This document shows positions 42,265 to 51,981 of a stretch of 64,000 bases of DNA, one piece after another. The stretch is taken from contig NZ_JBHUIO010000009.1 of NCBI RefSeq assembly GCF_042682745.1, forward strand, positions 248,001 through 312,000. The letters are read 5' to 3'. Under the pieces are notes generated by a model. The model ran no database searches, was not told the origin of the DNA, and worked only from the letters and a program-made list of their open reading frames with translations. Both the position numbers and the translations under genes were made by a program. The DNA comes from Tumebacillus_A lipolyticus (GTDB lineage: Bacteria > Bacillota > Bacilli > Tumebacillales > Tumebacillaceae). The stretch's first letter is position 1, and each line of letters starts with the position of its first letter.

Positions 42265-43624
42265 GTGTTACTTCTCCTGTTAGCAATATCGCCAAACTTT
42301 CCGTCGAGATCGCTTCGATGTCTTCCGGGACATTCTGCCCGGTCGTCATATAGGAAAGCGGCTTTTGAAATTGGGTGACCAGATTGTAGACCGCCCCAAA
42401 CGTCCTCGTCTCATCCGACTTGGTGAACAGAAACTTGTCCGCTCGCACCTGAGCAAAATTGCTGACGATCGCCTCAAGATCGGCCGCTTTTGTCGTCAGC
42501 GAGAGCACGAGGTACGTTTCGTCCGGTTGAATCTCCTCAAGGTACGCGTTCAATTGCTGAACGTTTAGAAGATTTTGGTAGTTTCGTCCAGCCGTATCGA
42601 TCAAGATCAGATCGAAGTCGGAAAATGCGCCCATCGCCCGCTTGATATCCTCAGGTGCGTAGCACACTTGGAGCGGGATGCCCAAGATGTTTGCGTATGT
42701 GCGGAGCTGTTCGACAGCGGCGATTCGATACGTGTCGGTCGTGATCAATCCGACCTTTTTGCCTTTTGTCAACACCTGTTCTGCCGCCAACTTGGCGATC
42801 GTCGTCGTCTTGCCGACGCCCGTTGGGCCAATAAACGCAACCACTCTTGTTTTTAAGGCAATTTGAGACGGAGGACTATAGCGATCTAAATCCTCTCTAA
42901 TAAAATTTGTCAAAACTCCTCGAAATTCCTGCTCGCTCACCTCATGAACCTGAGCAAAATTCCGAATTCCGCGTTCAATTAACCGATCGACCGATTGCTC
43001 GGAGATATCCTGTTGAATCAACTGTTTGCGGACGTTGATCACCGAATCAGGAACGAGCTGTTGCGGTGAGGTATGCAGCAGGTTGCGAAACATGGTGCGA
43101 AGCTCTTGAACCTCTCGCAACACTTGCTCCTCCGCCTGCACAGACGGAGCTTGCGCAACGCCCTGCTTGCTCAAGGGAGGGATGGCGCTACCAGCGTCCG
43201 CAGCCAAGACTGCCTCCGCACCTTGCTGACCGAGTGCAGGGATGGCAGAGGCTGCCTCTCCCTGCTTCTGCAGCAGCTGACCGAGCGATGCTGCGCTTCT
43301 CTCGTTGCGCACAGCAGCAGGGGCAGCGCTCTCTGGCCGCTCTTGGGTAGGTGGTTGATTCTGAGCAGCTTGACCCATCTGAAGCTGATAGGCGTTCGTA
43401 GCTGTCGGGCGGGGTTTGAACGGTTGTGGCTGTGGCGCGCTCGGTGCGCTCTGCTCCTCATTGGCAGCTGCCACCACTTCGATATGCGTCTTCGGGAACA
43501 GTCCGAAAAAACCGCGCTTTTGCACTTTTTTCGTCGAGAGAATGACAGCGTCTTTCCCGAGGTCTTCGCGAATCATCGCCACAGCTTCTGGCATTTCTTT
43601 GACAAGATAGCGCTTCACTAGCAT
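42257..43624 (-). CDS. flhF: SRP-type GTPase FlhF
   Basis: The 455-residue SRP-family GTPase has a basic N-terminal domain (MLVKRYLVKEMPEAVAMI), a Gln/Ala/Pro-rich linker of about 120 residues with internal repeats, and an NG domain. The NG domain has the P-loop FIGPTGVGKTTTIAKLA near residue 268, DTAGRNYQN and TKSDETRTFG. It directs the flagellar export apparatus to its site. The start overlaps the flhA stop by 1 base (TAATG). Confidence 0.95.
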   Translation of the reverse strand: MLVKRYLVKEMPEAVAMIREDLGKDAVILSTKKVQKRGFFGLFPKTHIEVVAAANEEQSAPSAPQPQPFKPRPTATNAYQLQMGQAAQNQPPTQERPESAAPAAVRNERSAASLGQLLQKQGEAASAIPALGQQGAEAVLAADAGSAIPPLSKQGVAQAPSVQAEEQVLREVQELRTMFRNLLHTSPQQLVPDSVINVRKQLIQQDISEQSVDRLIERGIRNFAQVHEVSEQEFRGVLTNFIREDLDRYSPPSQIALKTRVVAFIGPTGVGKTTTIAKLAAEQVLTKGKKVGLITTDTYRIAAVEQLRTYANILGIPLQVCYAPEDIKRAMGAFSDFDLILIDTAGRNYQNLLNVQQLNAYLEEIQPDETYLVLSLTTKAADLEAIVSNFAQVRADKFLFTKSDETRTFGAVYNLVTQFQKPLSYMTTGQNVPEDIEAISTESLAILLTGEVTHE

Positions 43625-45657
43625 TACAGGTTCACCACCCCTCCACTTTGCACTTCAACTGTCGCATCCAGCTCATTGAAGGACAGCACCGTCACATCTG
43701 GCAACACGCGCTCGATCAGCTTGCGCACATGCATTCTGATGTTTGGCGAAGTGATCAGGATCGGCGAATGACCCAGCGCTACCAAGTGTTGCACCTGTTC
43801 TGCCAACCGCTGATAGATCTGCTGAGAGACGCGCGGGTCGAGCGCAAGATACGCTCCATGTTCGGAGTTTTGAATGTTGTCCACCACCATCTTCTCAATC
43901 GCCGGAGCCAGCGTGATCACCTGAACCGGTCCATTCGCCGTGCGATACTGGTTGGTGATCTGGCGCGCTAACGCCTGACGAACATACTCGGTTAAAATGT
44001 CTGGGTCTTTTGAGTAATGGCAGTAGTCGGCCAACGTCTCGACGATCGTCACGAGATCGCGGATCGAAATCTTTTCGCGCAGCAGGTTGACCAACACCTT
44101 TTGCACTTCGCCGATCGACAGTTGAGCAGGAAGCACCTCTTCGACCAGCGCCGGGTAGTTTTCACGCAGCGAGTCGATCAGCTGCTTCGTCTCTTGACGT
44201 CCGAGCAGTTCGCACGCATGCGTGCGGATCACCTCGGTCAGATGCGTGGCGACCACAGAGGGCGGATCGACGACCGTGTATCCAGAAAACTCTGCCTGTT
44301 CGCGCATGTTCTCTGCGATCCACAGCGCCGGCAGTCCGAACGCCGGCTCTTTGGTCGGGATTCCGACGACCGCTTCATCCTCGACGCCCGGGCTCATCGC
44401 CAGATAGTGGTCGAGCAAAAGCTCACCGCGCGCCACTTCATTGCCTTTGATCTTGATCACATACTCATTCGGGCGCAGTTGGATGTTGTCTCGAATCCGA
44501 ATGACCGGCACGATCAGTCCCATCTCGATCGCGCACTGTCTGCGGATCATGATCACCCGATCCAACAGGTCGCCACCTTGGTTGACATCTGCCAGCGGGA
44601 TCAGCGCATAGCCGAATTCGAACTCGATCGGGTCAACATGGATCAAGGAGAGCACGCTCTCCGGAGAGCGAACTTCATCCTGCCTGACCTCTTCTTCCCG
44701 CTCTACTTCGCGCAGCTCTTCGATCTGCATCGTTCGCTGCATCTGAATTCCGCCAAAGACGAGCAGTCCGGCGATCGGCCAGGTGCTCAGCACGCCGATC
44801 GGAGTGAACAGTCCGAGCATCGCGATCACAGCGCCGACGATGAACAGCATGCGCGGGTAGGCGAGCAACTGCTTGAAGATATCGTCGCTCAAGTTGCCAT
44901 CCGATGCAGCCCTCGTGACGACAAGACCGGTCGCCGTCGAGATCAAAAGCGCTGGAATCTGGGTGACAAGACCATCGCCGACCGAAAGGATCGTATAGGT
45001 CTGCATCGCTTCGGCAGCAGATTCGCCGCGCATCGCAACCCCGATGATAAAGCCTGCGACGATGTTGATCACCACGATGATGATACTTGCGATCGCATCC
45101 CCTTTGACAAACTTGGAGGCACCGTCCATCGCTCCGTAAAAGTCCGCTTCGCGCTCGATCTTCTGGCGCTTGTCCTTCGCTTCTTTTTCGGTGATCAGCC
45201 CAGCGTTCAAGTCAGCATCGATCGAGATCTGCTTGCCCGGCATCGCATCGAGCGTAAAGCGGGCCGCTACTTCTGCAACGCGCTCCGAACCTTTGGTAAT
45301 AACGATAAACTGAATGATCACAAGGATTAAAAACACGATGATCCCGACGACCGCATTGCCGCCGATAACGAATGTTCCGAACGTATGGATGACGTTACCC
45401 GCCTCCCCTTGTGAGAGGATCGCACGGGTTGAGGAAACGTTCAACGAGAGTCGAAACATCGTGGTCAACAGCAACAGAGAGGGGAAGATCGCAAACTGTA
45501 GCGGTTCTTTTGTGTTCATCGCGACGAGCAGAACGGTCAGCGCGATGCTTAGATTGATGATGATCAGAAAGTCAAGTAAAGCTGTCGGCAGAGGAATGAC
45601 CATCATAATGACAATTCCGATAACTGCGCCGATGACGCCAAAATCTTTTAGCTTCAA
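43624..45657 (-). CDS. flhA: Flagellar type III export gate protein FlhA
   Basis: The 677-residue protein has eight transmembrane segments in the first about 325 residues, the FHIPEP-region loop (RFTLDAMPGKQISIDADLNAG) and a large cytoplasmic export-chaperone docking domain. I favour TTG 45657, which has AAGGAG 8 bases upstream. A GTG at 45666 abuts the ribosome site. Length equals that of B. subtilis FlhA. Confidence 0.96.
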   Translation of the reverse strand: MKLKDFGVIGAVIGIVIMMVIPLPTALLDFLIIINLSIALTVLLVAMNTKEPLQFAIFPSLLLLTTMFRLSLNVSSTRAILSQGEAGNVIHTFGTFVIGGNAVVGIIVFLILVIIQFIVITKGSERVAEVAARFTLDAMPGKQISIDADLNAGLITEKEAKDKRQKIEREADFYGAMDGASKFVKGDAIASIIIVVINIVAGFIIGVAMRGESAAEAMQTYTILSVGDGLVTQIPALLISTATGLVVTRAASDGNLSDDIFKQLLAYPRMLFIVGAVIAMLGLFTPIGVLSTWPIAGLLVFGGIQMQRTMQIEELREVEREEEVRQDEVRSPESVLSLIHVDPIEFEFGYALIPLADVNQGGDLLDRVIMIRRQCAIEMGLIVPVIRIRDNIQLRPNEYVIKIKGNEVARGELLLDHYLAMSPGVEDEAVVGIPTKEPAFGLPALWIAENMREQAEFSGYTVVDPPSVVATHLTEVIRTHACELLGRQETKQLIDSLRENYPALVEEVLPAQLSIGEVQKVLVNLLREKISIRDLVTIVETLADYCHYSKDPDILTEYVRQALARQITNQYRTANGPVQVITLAPAIEKMVVDNIQNSEHGAYLALDPRVSQQIYQRLAEQVQHLVALGHSPILITSPNIRMHVRKLIERVLPDVTVLSFNELDATVEVQSGGVVNL

Positions 45658-45674
45658 ACGGGTCACTCCTTCCC

Positions 45675-46751
45675 TTAGACTTTACCTTTCAAGCGGTAGA
45701 CGTAGGCGAGCACCTCTGCGACCGCTTGGAAAAGCTCTCCAGGAACTGTCTCGCCGATCTCGACCGTCTTGTACAGCGTCTGTGCGAGCGGCCTGTTCTC
45801 CACGGTCACGACGTTCGCTTCTTGGGCAACCTTTTTAATCCGCTGTGCCACCTCATCGATGCCCTTCGCGACAACTTGGGGAGCTTCCATCTTCTCCGCA
45901 TCGTACTTGATCGCGATGGCAAAGTGAGTCGGGTTGGTGATGACAACATCCGCTTGCGGAACATCTGCCATCATCCTGCGCATCGCCATCTGTCGCTGGC
46001 GCTCCTTGATCTTCCCTTTGACCTCCGGGCTCCCCTCCGTCTGCTTGTACTCCTCTTTGACTTCCTGTTTTGACATCCGCAGGTTCTTTTCAAAATCGAA
46101 CCGCTGATAGAACAGGTCAAAGATGGCGAGCACGAGGATGGCGACCCCGACTTTCCAAAAGATCGAAAAGGCGATGCTTCCAACGACGCGAAGCATGTCT
46201 AGCACTTCCATCGACCCGAGCTGTGTCACTCGCTTCCAATCGCTCGACAACTCCAGGTACACGATGACCGAAACGATCGTCATCTTTAAAAGCGATTTGA
46301 CCAACTCGACCAGAGACCGCATCGAAAACATGCGCTTAAAGCCCTTGATCGGGTCAATTTTTTTGAGGTCGGGCACAAGAGGCTTGGTGGTGAACAGCGA
46401 ACCGACTTGGAAATAGGCGACAAAACCGCCGATGACCATGACAGCGCCGGCGATTGGCAGCACGAGCTTCGCCACCGTCACCGTGAGGCTGAGAAAAAGC
46501 TGAGCGATCGTCTGTTCGGTCAGGTGAACGGTAAACCCGTTGGTCAGCTGAAGTCGAAGCAGATCGATCAGCTCTTCGAGAAACGTGCCGGACAACAGCT
46601 TGACGCAAAGCAATCCAACGAGCAGCACGATCGCCTGGCCGAACTCCTGACTTTTTGCAACCTGCCCTTTCTGTCTGGCATCCTGCTTCTTCTTCGGAGT
46701 GGCTTTTTCCGTCTTTTCACCGGCGAACAGCTGAAGGTTCAGACGAATCAT
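45675..46751 (-). CDS. flhB: Flagellar export switch protein FlhB
   Basis: The 358-residue protein has four transmembrane segments and a cytoplasmic domain with the autocleavage motif Asn-Pro-Thr-His (VITNPTHFAIAIKYD, near residue 270). This switches substrate specificity from hook to filament. The N-terminus has the typical EKTEKATPKKKQDARQKG. It overlaps fliR by 4 bases. Confidence 0.97.
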   Translation of the reverse strand: MIRLNLQLFAGEKTEKATPKKKQDARQKGQVAKSQEFGQAIVLLVGLLCVKLLSGTFLEELIDLLRLQLTNGFTVHLTEQTIAQLFLSLTVTVAKLVLPIAGAVMVIGGFVAYFQVGSLFTTKPLVPDLKKIDPIKGFKRMFSMRSLVELVKSLLKMTIVSVIVYLELSSDWKRVTQLGSMEVLDMLRVVGSIAFSIFWKVGVAILVLAIFDLFYQRFDFEKNLRMSKQEVKEEYKQTEGSPEVKGKIKERQRQMAMRRMMADVPQADVVITNPTHFAIAIKYDAEKMEAPQVVAKGIDEVAQRIKKVAQEANVVTVENRPLAQTLYKTVEIGETVPGELFQAVAEVLAYVYRLKGKV

Positions 46752-47542
46752 GACGCGACGCCTCCCACAACTCGCAGCAGCGTGTCCAGTTGGCCGTACA
46801 TCGTGTGGAACAGCCCGCGAAGCAGATAGACGAATGCGGGCATCGCGATGACGATCATCGCAGACCCGATCAGAATCTTGGCAGGCATCCCGATGACAAA
46901 CACGTTCATCTGCGGAACTGCTCGCGACAGGATGGCGAGGCCCAAGTCGGTCAGGAACAGCGCAGCCACGATCGGGATCGCAATCTTAAAGCCGAGCAGA
47001 AACATCATCGTAAACGTTGCCATCAGGACGGAGAGCAGGTTGTCCGAGAGTGTAAACGCGCCGAGCGGCAAAAATTCATAGCTTTGCAACAGCGCTGCCA
47101 GCAACCCATGATGCCCATCCAGCCCTAAGAACAGCAAGATCGCGAGCGCATATTTGAATTGCCCGGTGATCGGAGCAGAAGCTCCTGTCAGCGGATCGAA
47201 AACGTTTGCCATCACAAAGCCGATCTGCATGTCGATAAACATGCCGCCCACCTGTATCGCCGCAAAGATAAAGGCGGCCACCATCGCGAGGGCGACCCCT
47301 ACCATAAACTCCTTGAGGATGATCAGCAAGAGCTCAGCAAATCCCATGCCCGCATAGAGCTGACCTGCTTCTGATACGGCGAGCGCTGGTGTGAGCAACA
47401 GCGCGAGCACCAATGCCAGACCGATTTTCACCTGCATCGGAATGTTCCGCGCGCCGAAGAACGGAGTCAAAAAGAAGAAACTTGAAACCCGAACTAAGAC
47501 AAGGGTGAACACTTCTACATAGTTAACGACAATACCTAACAT
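46748..47542 (-). CDS. fliR: Flagellar export protein FliR
   Basis: The 264-residue core export-gate subunit has about six hydrophobic segments. Conserved stretches include FFLTPFFGARNIPMQVKIGLA and MFIDMQIGFVMANVFDP. It joins FliP and FliQ in the helical export core. It overlaps flhB and follows fliQ by 16 bases. Confidence 0.96.
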   Translation of the reverse strand: MLGIVVNYVEVFTLVLVRVSSFFFLTPFFGARNIPMQVKIGLALVLALLLTPALAVSEAGQLYAGMGFAELLLIILKEFMVGVALAMVAAFIFAAIQVGGMFIDMQIGFVMANVFDPLTGASAPITGQFKYALAILLFLGLDGHHGLLAALLQSYEFLPLGAFTLSDNLLSVLMATFTMMFLLGFKIAIPIVAALFLTDLGLAILSRAVPQMNVFVIGMPAKILIGSAMIVIAMPAFVYLLRGLFHTMYGQLDTLLRVVGGVAS

Positions 47543-47558
47543 GTAGATGCCACCCCTT

Positions 47559-47828
47559 CTATCCGATAAACGAGTTTAGATTTCCAAAGATGTTTCTCGT
47601 GAAGTCTAAAATTAATGACAGCATCCACGGTCCAAACACGATCATCGCGACAAAGATGGCGATCAGCTTGGGGATGAACTGCAACGATTGCTCTTGAATC
47701 TGAGTGGTCGCTTGAAAGACAGAGACCACCAAACCGACGAGAAGCCCGATGCCTAGCAGCGGGGCGCACATCTTGAGCAGAGTCAAGATCGCGCTTTGTC
47801 CAAGTGAGATGATAAAGTCCGCGCTCAC
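47559..47828 (-). CDS. fliQ: Flagellar export protein FliQ
   Basis: The 89-residue protein has two transmembrane hairpin helices, with VSVFQATTQIQEQSLQFIPK conserved between them. The GTG at 47828 gives MSADFIIS, which aligns with the B. subtilis start and length (89). A TTG 6 bases further upstream is the alternative. Confidence 0.95.
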   Translation of the reverse strand: MSADFIISLGQSAILTLLKMCAPLLGIGLLVGLVVSVFQATTQIQEQSLQFIPKLIAIFVAMIVFGPWMLSLILDFTRNIFGNLNSFIG

Positions 47829-47847
47829 TCCCAATCAACCTTTCCAT

Positions 47848-48612
47848 TCACTGGTATCCGATCAAAAGTGACTTCACAACGAGGTACCAACCATCGACCA
47901 AGACAAACAGCAAGATTTTAAACGGCATGGAGATCATAACAGGTGGCAGCATCATCATCCCCATCGACATCAGCACGCTGGCAACCACCATATCGATGAT
48001 CAGAAAAGGAATGAAGATCATAAATCCGATCTGAAACGCGGTTTTAAGCTCAGAGATCGTAAAGGCGGGGACGAGCGTGGAGATCGGTATCTCCTCGACA
48101 GATTCCGGCATCGGTTGATCGCGGAAATCTAAAAACAGCCGCAAATCCTGTTCACGAGTCTGTTTCGCCATGAAATGCTTCAGTGGAATTGCCGCTTGTT
48201 CCAATGCTTCTGCCTGCGGAAGCGAACCATTTAGATACGGTTGCAAAGCTTGATCATTGATTTGCTGTAAGGTTGGATACATGACAAAAAGAGTCATAAA
48301 TAAGGCGAGACCGATCAGCACTTGTGTCGGTGGCATCTGCTGCAACGCCAGCGCGTTACGAACGAATGACAGCACGATCACGATCCGCGTAAAACAGGTC
48401 ATCAAGATCAAGATCGACGGTGCGAGCGACAGCACGGTCAGCATCATGATGATCTGAATGCTCGTGGAGACCGCTTCCGGATTGTCCGAGGTGGACACAC
48501 CGATGTCGATGCCTGGGATGACGATGTTCTGTTGCGCATGAGCAGGCTGATCGCCTAGCACAAGCGTAAACAGCGCGACAATGAGCAGGAGGAGAACTTG
48601 AATTCTTTTCAT
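47848..48612 (-). CDS. fliP: Flagellar export protein FliP
   Basis: The 254-residue FliP has a cleavable signal-like N-terminus (VLLLLIVALFTLVLG, cut after AHA), then MMLTVLSLAPSILILMTCFTRIVIVLS-type segments and a periplasmic loop. The C-terminal LLIDMVVASVLMSMGMMMLPPV-like region closes it. It overlaps fliO by 4 bases. Confidence 0.97.
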   Translation of the reverse strand: MKRIQVLLLLIVALFTLVLGDQPAHAQQNIVIPGIDIGVSTSDNPEAVSTSIQIIMMLTVLSLAPSILILMTCFTRIVIVLSFVRNALALQQMPPTQVLIGLALFMTLFVMYPTLQQINDQALQPYLNGSLPQAEALEQAAIPLKHFMAKQTREQDLRLFLDFRDQPMPESVEEIPISTLVPAFTISELKTAFQIGFMIFIPFLIIDMVVASVLMSMGMMMLPPVMISMPFKILLFVLVDGWYLVVKSLLIGYQ

Positions 48613-49238
48613 CTGTCTTCATCCTCCGAGCGCATCGACGACCGATGCTGTTGCTTCTTGAGCGAATCGATCTTCTCTCTGAGCGCAGCATCGAATGTGA
48701 GGTCCGATTCGTGAAGTTCTTCCGCCATCGGTTTTTGCTTCTTGCGCAGCCGGCTCATCAGATCACCGAAGCTAAGGACTCCGGCGTTCCCACCGCTCTG
48801 CTGCTCCGACGATTCCTTCATCTGCTTGACCGCTTCCGCATCTTCAATCGTATCGAGCAGCGTGACATCATCGCCCACGCCCAGCACATAGACCTTGTCA
48901 TGCAAGGCGATCACATGCACAGAGCGATTGGTGGTGAGCGAATGAGCGCCGAGCGATTGAACCGCATTTCCGCGTGTGAGATTGGTGCGCGTGGAGAGAA
49001 ATCGAATGAGCAGATAGATGATGGCAATAATAATCCCGAGTGCAAACAACAGCTGCAGGATTGACCATATCATCGAACCGCCATCGGCAGCAGCCCCTTG
49101 GAAATTGGTGGCCGGGGCATCTTTCTTCAACAGGTTCTCCACGCTTTCACCATCTGCCAACACGCGAGGGGGGGACGACAACCAGACAGCGCCCGCAACA
49201 ACAGACCAAGCAACAAGACTACGTAGTTTTGGTCGCAT
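48609..49238 (-). CDS. fliO: FliO/FliZ family flagellar export accessory protein
   Basis: A 209-residue protein with a signal peptide (about 1-28), one transmembrane helix (about 55-78) and a small cytoplasmic beta domain (VQSLGAHSLTTNRSVHVIAL). A charged tail follows. FliO assists assembly of the FliP ring. Sequence is weakly conserved in the family, and position before fliP supports the call. The ATG at 49238 follows AAAGGGTGGGG. Confidence 0.88.
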   Translation of the reverse strand: MRPKLRSLVAWSVVAGAVWLSSPPRVLADGESVENLLKKDAPATNFQGAAADGGSMIWSILQLLFALGIIIAIIYLLIRFLSTRTNLTRGNAVQSLGAHSLTTNRSVHVIALHDKVYVLGVGDDVTLLDTIEDAEAVKQMKESSEQQSGGNAGVLSFGDLMSRLRKKQKPMAEELHESDLTFDAALREKIDSLKKQQHRSSMRSEDEDR

Positions 49239-49276
49239 GACCCCACCCTTTCTCAATTGTTGACGCAAGGGATCGA

Positions 49277-49639
49277 TCAGCTCAGCGTTTTTTTGATCGC
49301 TTCGACGACGCGATCCGCTTGGAACGGTTTGACGATAAAGTCTTTTGCACCCGCTTGAATGGCATCGATTACCATCGCTTGCTGCCCCATCGCAGAACAC
49401 ATGATGATCTTGGCGTTCGGATCGAAGCCACGGATTTCCTTTAGCGCGTGAATGCCATCCATCTCCGGCATGGTGATATCCATCGTCACCAGATCTGGGC
49501 GCAGTTCTTTGTATTTCTCTACCGCTTGCACCCCGTCTTGTGCTTCCCCTACAACGGTATATCCGTTTTTCGTAAGAATCTCTTTGATCATCATTCGCAT
49601 AAATGCAGCATCGTCTACGATAAGGATTTTATGAGACAT
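49277..49639 (-). CDS. cheY: Chemotaxis response regulator CheY
   Basis: The 120-residue single receiver domain has ILIVDDAAFMRMM, the phospho-acceptor in VTMDITMPEMDG (about Asp54), the switch Ser in CSAMGQ and the Lys in FIVKPFQ. Phosphorylated CheY binds FliM and FliY. As in B. subtilis it lies between fliY and fliO. Confidence 0.97.
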   Translation of the reverse strand: MSHKILIVDDAAFMRMMIKEILTKNGYTVVGEAQDGVQAVEKYKELRPDLVTMDITMPEMDGIHALKEIRGFDPNAKIIMCSAMGQQAMVIDAIQAGAKDFIVKPFQADRVVEAIKKTLS

Positions 49640-49656
49640 CTTTTGGTTCCCCCTAA

Positions 49657-50952
49657 TTACTGTAATTTACGAACTCGCTCAGACGGACTGATGATGTCAG
49701 TTACCCGAACACCAAAGTTTTCGTCAATGACCACGACTTCTCCTTTTGCCACCAACTTATTATTTACCATGATGTCTACCGGATCACCTGCTAGCTTATC
49801 CAACTGAACGATCGAACCTGGAACAAGCTCCAAGATGTCTTTGATCAACTTCTTGGTGCGCCCCAACTCCACGGTGATCGTAAGCGGTACATCGAGCAGG
49901 AGGTCGAGGTTGCTCGGCTGGCTGCCTGTGCCTGCCGTCGCGTCGAACGAAGCAAATTGAACCGGCTGGACGTTTACGCTCGGCTGCTGTCGCGGCGCTG
50001 CCATCGTCGCCGCTGCCTCCGCATGTGCGTACCCTTGTGGCGGATATGCGTACTGTTGCGGATAGGGCGGATATGGAGCTGGCGGATACTCCGCATAGAC
50101 CGGCTGTTGCGGCGGATAGCTCGGAGCGACCTGTGGCGCAGGTGCTGCCTGCATCGCGTGCGGTACAACCTCTGACTGTGACATCACCGGAGGAGCAGGT
50201 TGAGCGGCTGGCTCCATGTGAACCGGTGCAGGAGCAGGTGCAGGAGCGGGTGCAGGCTCCGGATCGGATTCGCCGATTCCACCCGTCAGTTTGTTGATCA
50301 TATCTTTCGCAAACGAGATCGGAACCAGTTGCATGATATGTGAATCGATCAAGTCACCGACGATCAAACGGAATGAAATTTTGATCAGAACCTCATCTTT
50401 CGGGAACAGGCTGACCGATTCTTTTTTATCAAAATCCATCACATCTACATCGGGAGGTGTGATGTTTACCAACATGTCGAAAATTGTCGACATCGAAGTG
50501 GACGCAGAGCCCATCATCTGGTTCATCGCTTCGGCCACCGCAGAGAGGTGCAGTTCATTCAGCTCAGCCGGCGCAGATTTGCCATCGCCGCCCATCATCA
50601 GATCTGCGATCACCTGCGCATCTTCCACGCGGATCGCGAGGACGTTTGCCCCGATGAAACCATCCGTGTATTCGACTTTGATCGCAACGTGCGGCAGCGG
50701 GAAATCGTGGCTCAACTGGTCGCGTGCGACCAATGAAACTTTCGGTGTCGTGATGTCCACCTTTTGACGCAAGAGGGTGGAAAGCGCTGTTGCCGCTGTG
50801 CCAAACGAGATATTTCCGACCTCGCCTAGCGCATCCACTTCAAATTCTGAAAGGTAGTTCCCAATGTTTAGATCATTCGAGCCCACGCTGTCTCCGTCAT
50901 TCGTGCTGAGGAGGGCATCGATTTCCTGCTGCGACAAGACATCTTTATTCAT
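49657..50952 (-). CDS. fliY: Flagellar motor switch phosphatase FliY
   Basis: The 431-residue protein has a FliM-type CheY-binding peptide (LSQQEIDALLS). A CheC-like domain follows with both motifs (LGEVGNISFGTAATAL; VAEAMNQMMGSASTSM). A long Pro/Ala/Tyr/Gln linker (about 225-340) then leads to a C-terminal SpoA/FliN domain (VPLTITVELGRTKKLIKDIL). It hydrolyses CheY-P at the C-ring. The ATG at 50952 overlaps fliM by 8 bases and follows AAGGAG. Confidence 0.96.
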   Translation of the reverse strand: MNKDVLSQQEIDALLSTNDGDSVGSNDLNIGNYLSEFEVDALGEVGNISFGTAATALSTLLRQKVDITTPKVSLVARDQLSHDFPLPHVAIKVEYTDGFIGANVLAIRVEDAQVIADLMMGGDGKSAPAELNELHLSAVAEAMNQMMGSASTSMSTIFDMLVNITPPDVDVMDFDKKESVSLFPKDEVLIKISFRLIVGDLIDSHIMQLVPISFAKDMINKLTGGIGESDPEPAPAPAPAPAPVHMEPAAQPAPPVMSQSEVVPHAMQAAPAPQVAPSYPPQQPVYAEYPPAPYPPYPQQYAYPPQGYAHAEAAATMAAPRQQPSVNVQPVQFASFDATAGTGSQPSNLDLLLDVPLTITVELGRTKKLIKDILELVPGSIVQLDKLAGDPVDIMVNNKLVAKGEVVVIDENFGVRVTDIISPSERVRKLQ

Positions 50953-51949
50953 CAGCGCCCACTCCTTCGTCATCCTCTATTGCTTGCGTAATCTGCACGG
51001 CCACTTTGCCGCGCGCCGTTCCCGGCTGCCCGACAAATTTGACGCGGTTGCCGATTCGAAGCTGAACCTTGGCATTGATATCCTGATCCAAGGTGATCAC
51101 ATCCCCGACGTTAAGCGAAAGAAACTCGCCGATTGAGATCGAGGAATTACCAAGCTCTGCAGTCAGCGGCACGTCAGTATTGCCGAGGCTCTGACGGATG
51201 GCTTCCCAATCCTCGCTGTAGTCTTTGGATGTCTTCATGCTGCCCATCCAGTAGTGGGCCGAAAGATTGGGAACGATCGGCTCCAACACGACATGGGGCA
51301 TGCAGATGTTGATCATCCCTGTCGTCTCTCCGATCTTCGTCGAAAGGGAGACGACCGCCACCGTTTCGTTCGGTGAGACGAGCTGTAAGAACTGCGGGTT
51401 GACTTCCAGATGATCGACTGCCGCATCGAGGTCGGCAACCTGCTTCCAAGCTTCCTGGAAATTGTCGAGCGCCCTTCCGAACACCCGCTCCATGATCGTC
51501 ATCTCAATCTCGGTCAGGTCGCGCAGCTCATCCGCCCCTTGACCTGGCCCACCGAGCAGTCGGTCCAACATCGCGTAGGCGATGTTCGGGTTGACTTCCA
51601 TGACGAATTTGCCCTCTAATGGCGCACAGTTGAACACATTCAAGATCGTCATCTTCGAGATGGATCGAATGAATTCTTCATAAGGCAATTGATCGACAGA
51701 CACGACCGAAATGTGTACAAAAGTGCGTAGTTGAGCAGAAAAATATGTGGTCAGCAAGCGTGCGAAGTTTTCATAGATCCGCGTGATGCTGCGGATATGA
51801 TCTTTGGAAAATCGCATCGCACGCTTAAAGTCGTATACTTTGATCTTGCGGTCAGTGTCTTCTTTTCGAATTTCCTCCGCTGTTAATTCACCAGATGAGA
51901 GCGCAGATAACAGCGCATCAATTTCACCTTGCGACAAGACCTCAGCCAT
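50945..51949 (-). CDS. fliM: Flagellar motor switch protein FliM
   Basis: The 334-residue C-ring protein has the N-terminal CheY-P binding peptide LSQGEIDALLSAL, the middle domain beginning near FKRAMRFSKDHIR with GGPGQG, and the C-terminal SpoA domain (GNSSISIGEFLSLNVGDVI). It lies 32 bases after the fliL start region, in the standard fliL-fliM-fliY order. Confidence 0.97.
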   Translation of the reverse strand: MAEVLSQGEIDALLSALSSGELTAEEIRKEDTDRKIKVYDFKRAMRFSKDHIRSITRIYENFARLLTTYFSAQLRTFVHISVVSVDQLPYEEFIRSISKMTILNVFNCAPLEGKFVMEVNPNIAYAMLDRLLGGPGQGADELRDLTEIEMTIMERVFGRALDNFQEAWKQVADLDAAVDHLEVNPQFLQLVSPNETVAVVSLSTKIGETTGMINICMPHVVLEPIVPNLSAHYWMGSMKTSKDYSEDWEAIRQSLGNTDVPLTAELGNSSISIGEFLSLNVGDVITLDQDINAKVQLRIGNRVKFVGQPGTARGKVAVQITQAIEDDEGVGADE

Positions 51950-51981
51950 CTGTCATCACCTCCTTTTTGTAACGGGTTGTG

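Noticed and set aside
44017..45330. 437-codon plus-strand frame opposite flhA
   Set aside because: Shadow of flhA, with runs of Asp/His/Arg typical of reverse-read GC-rich genes.
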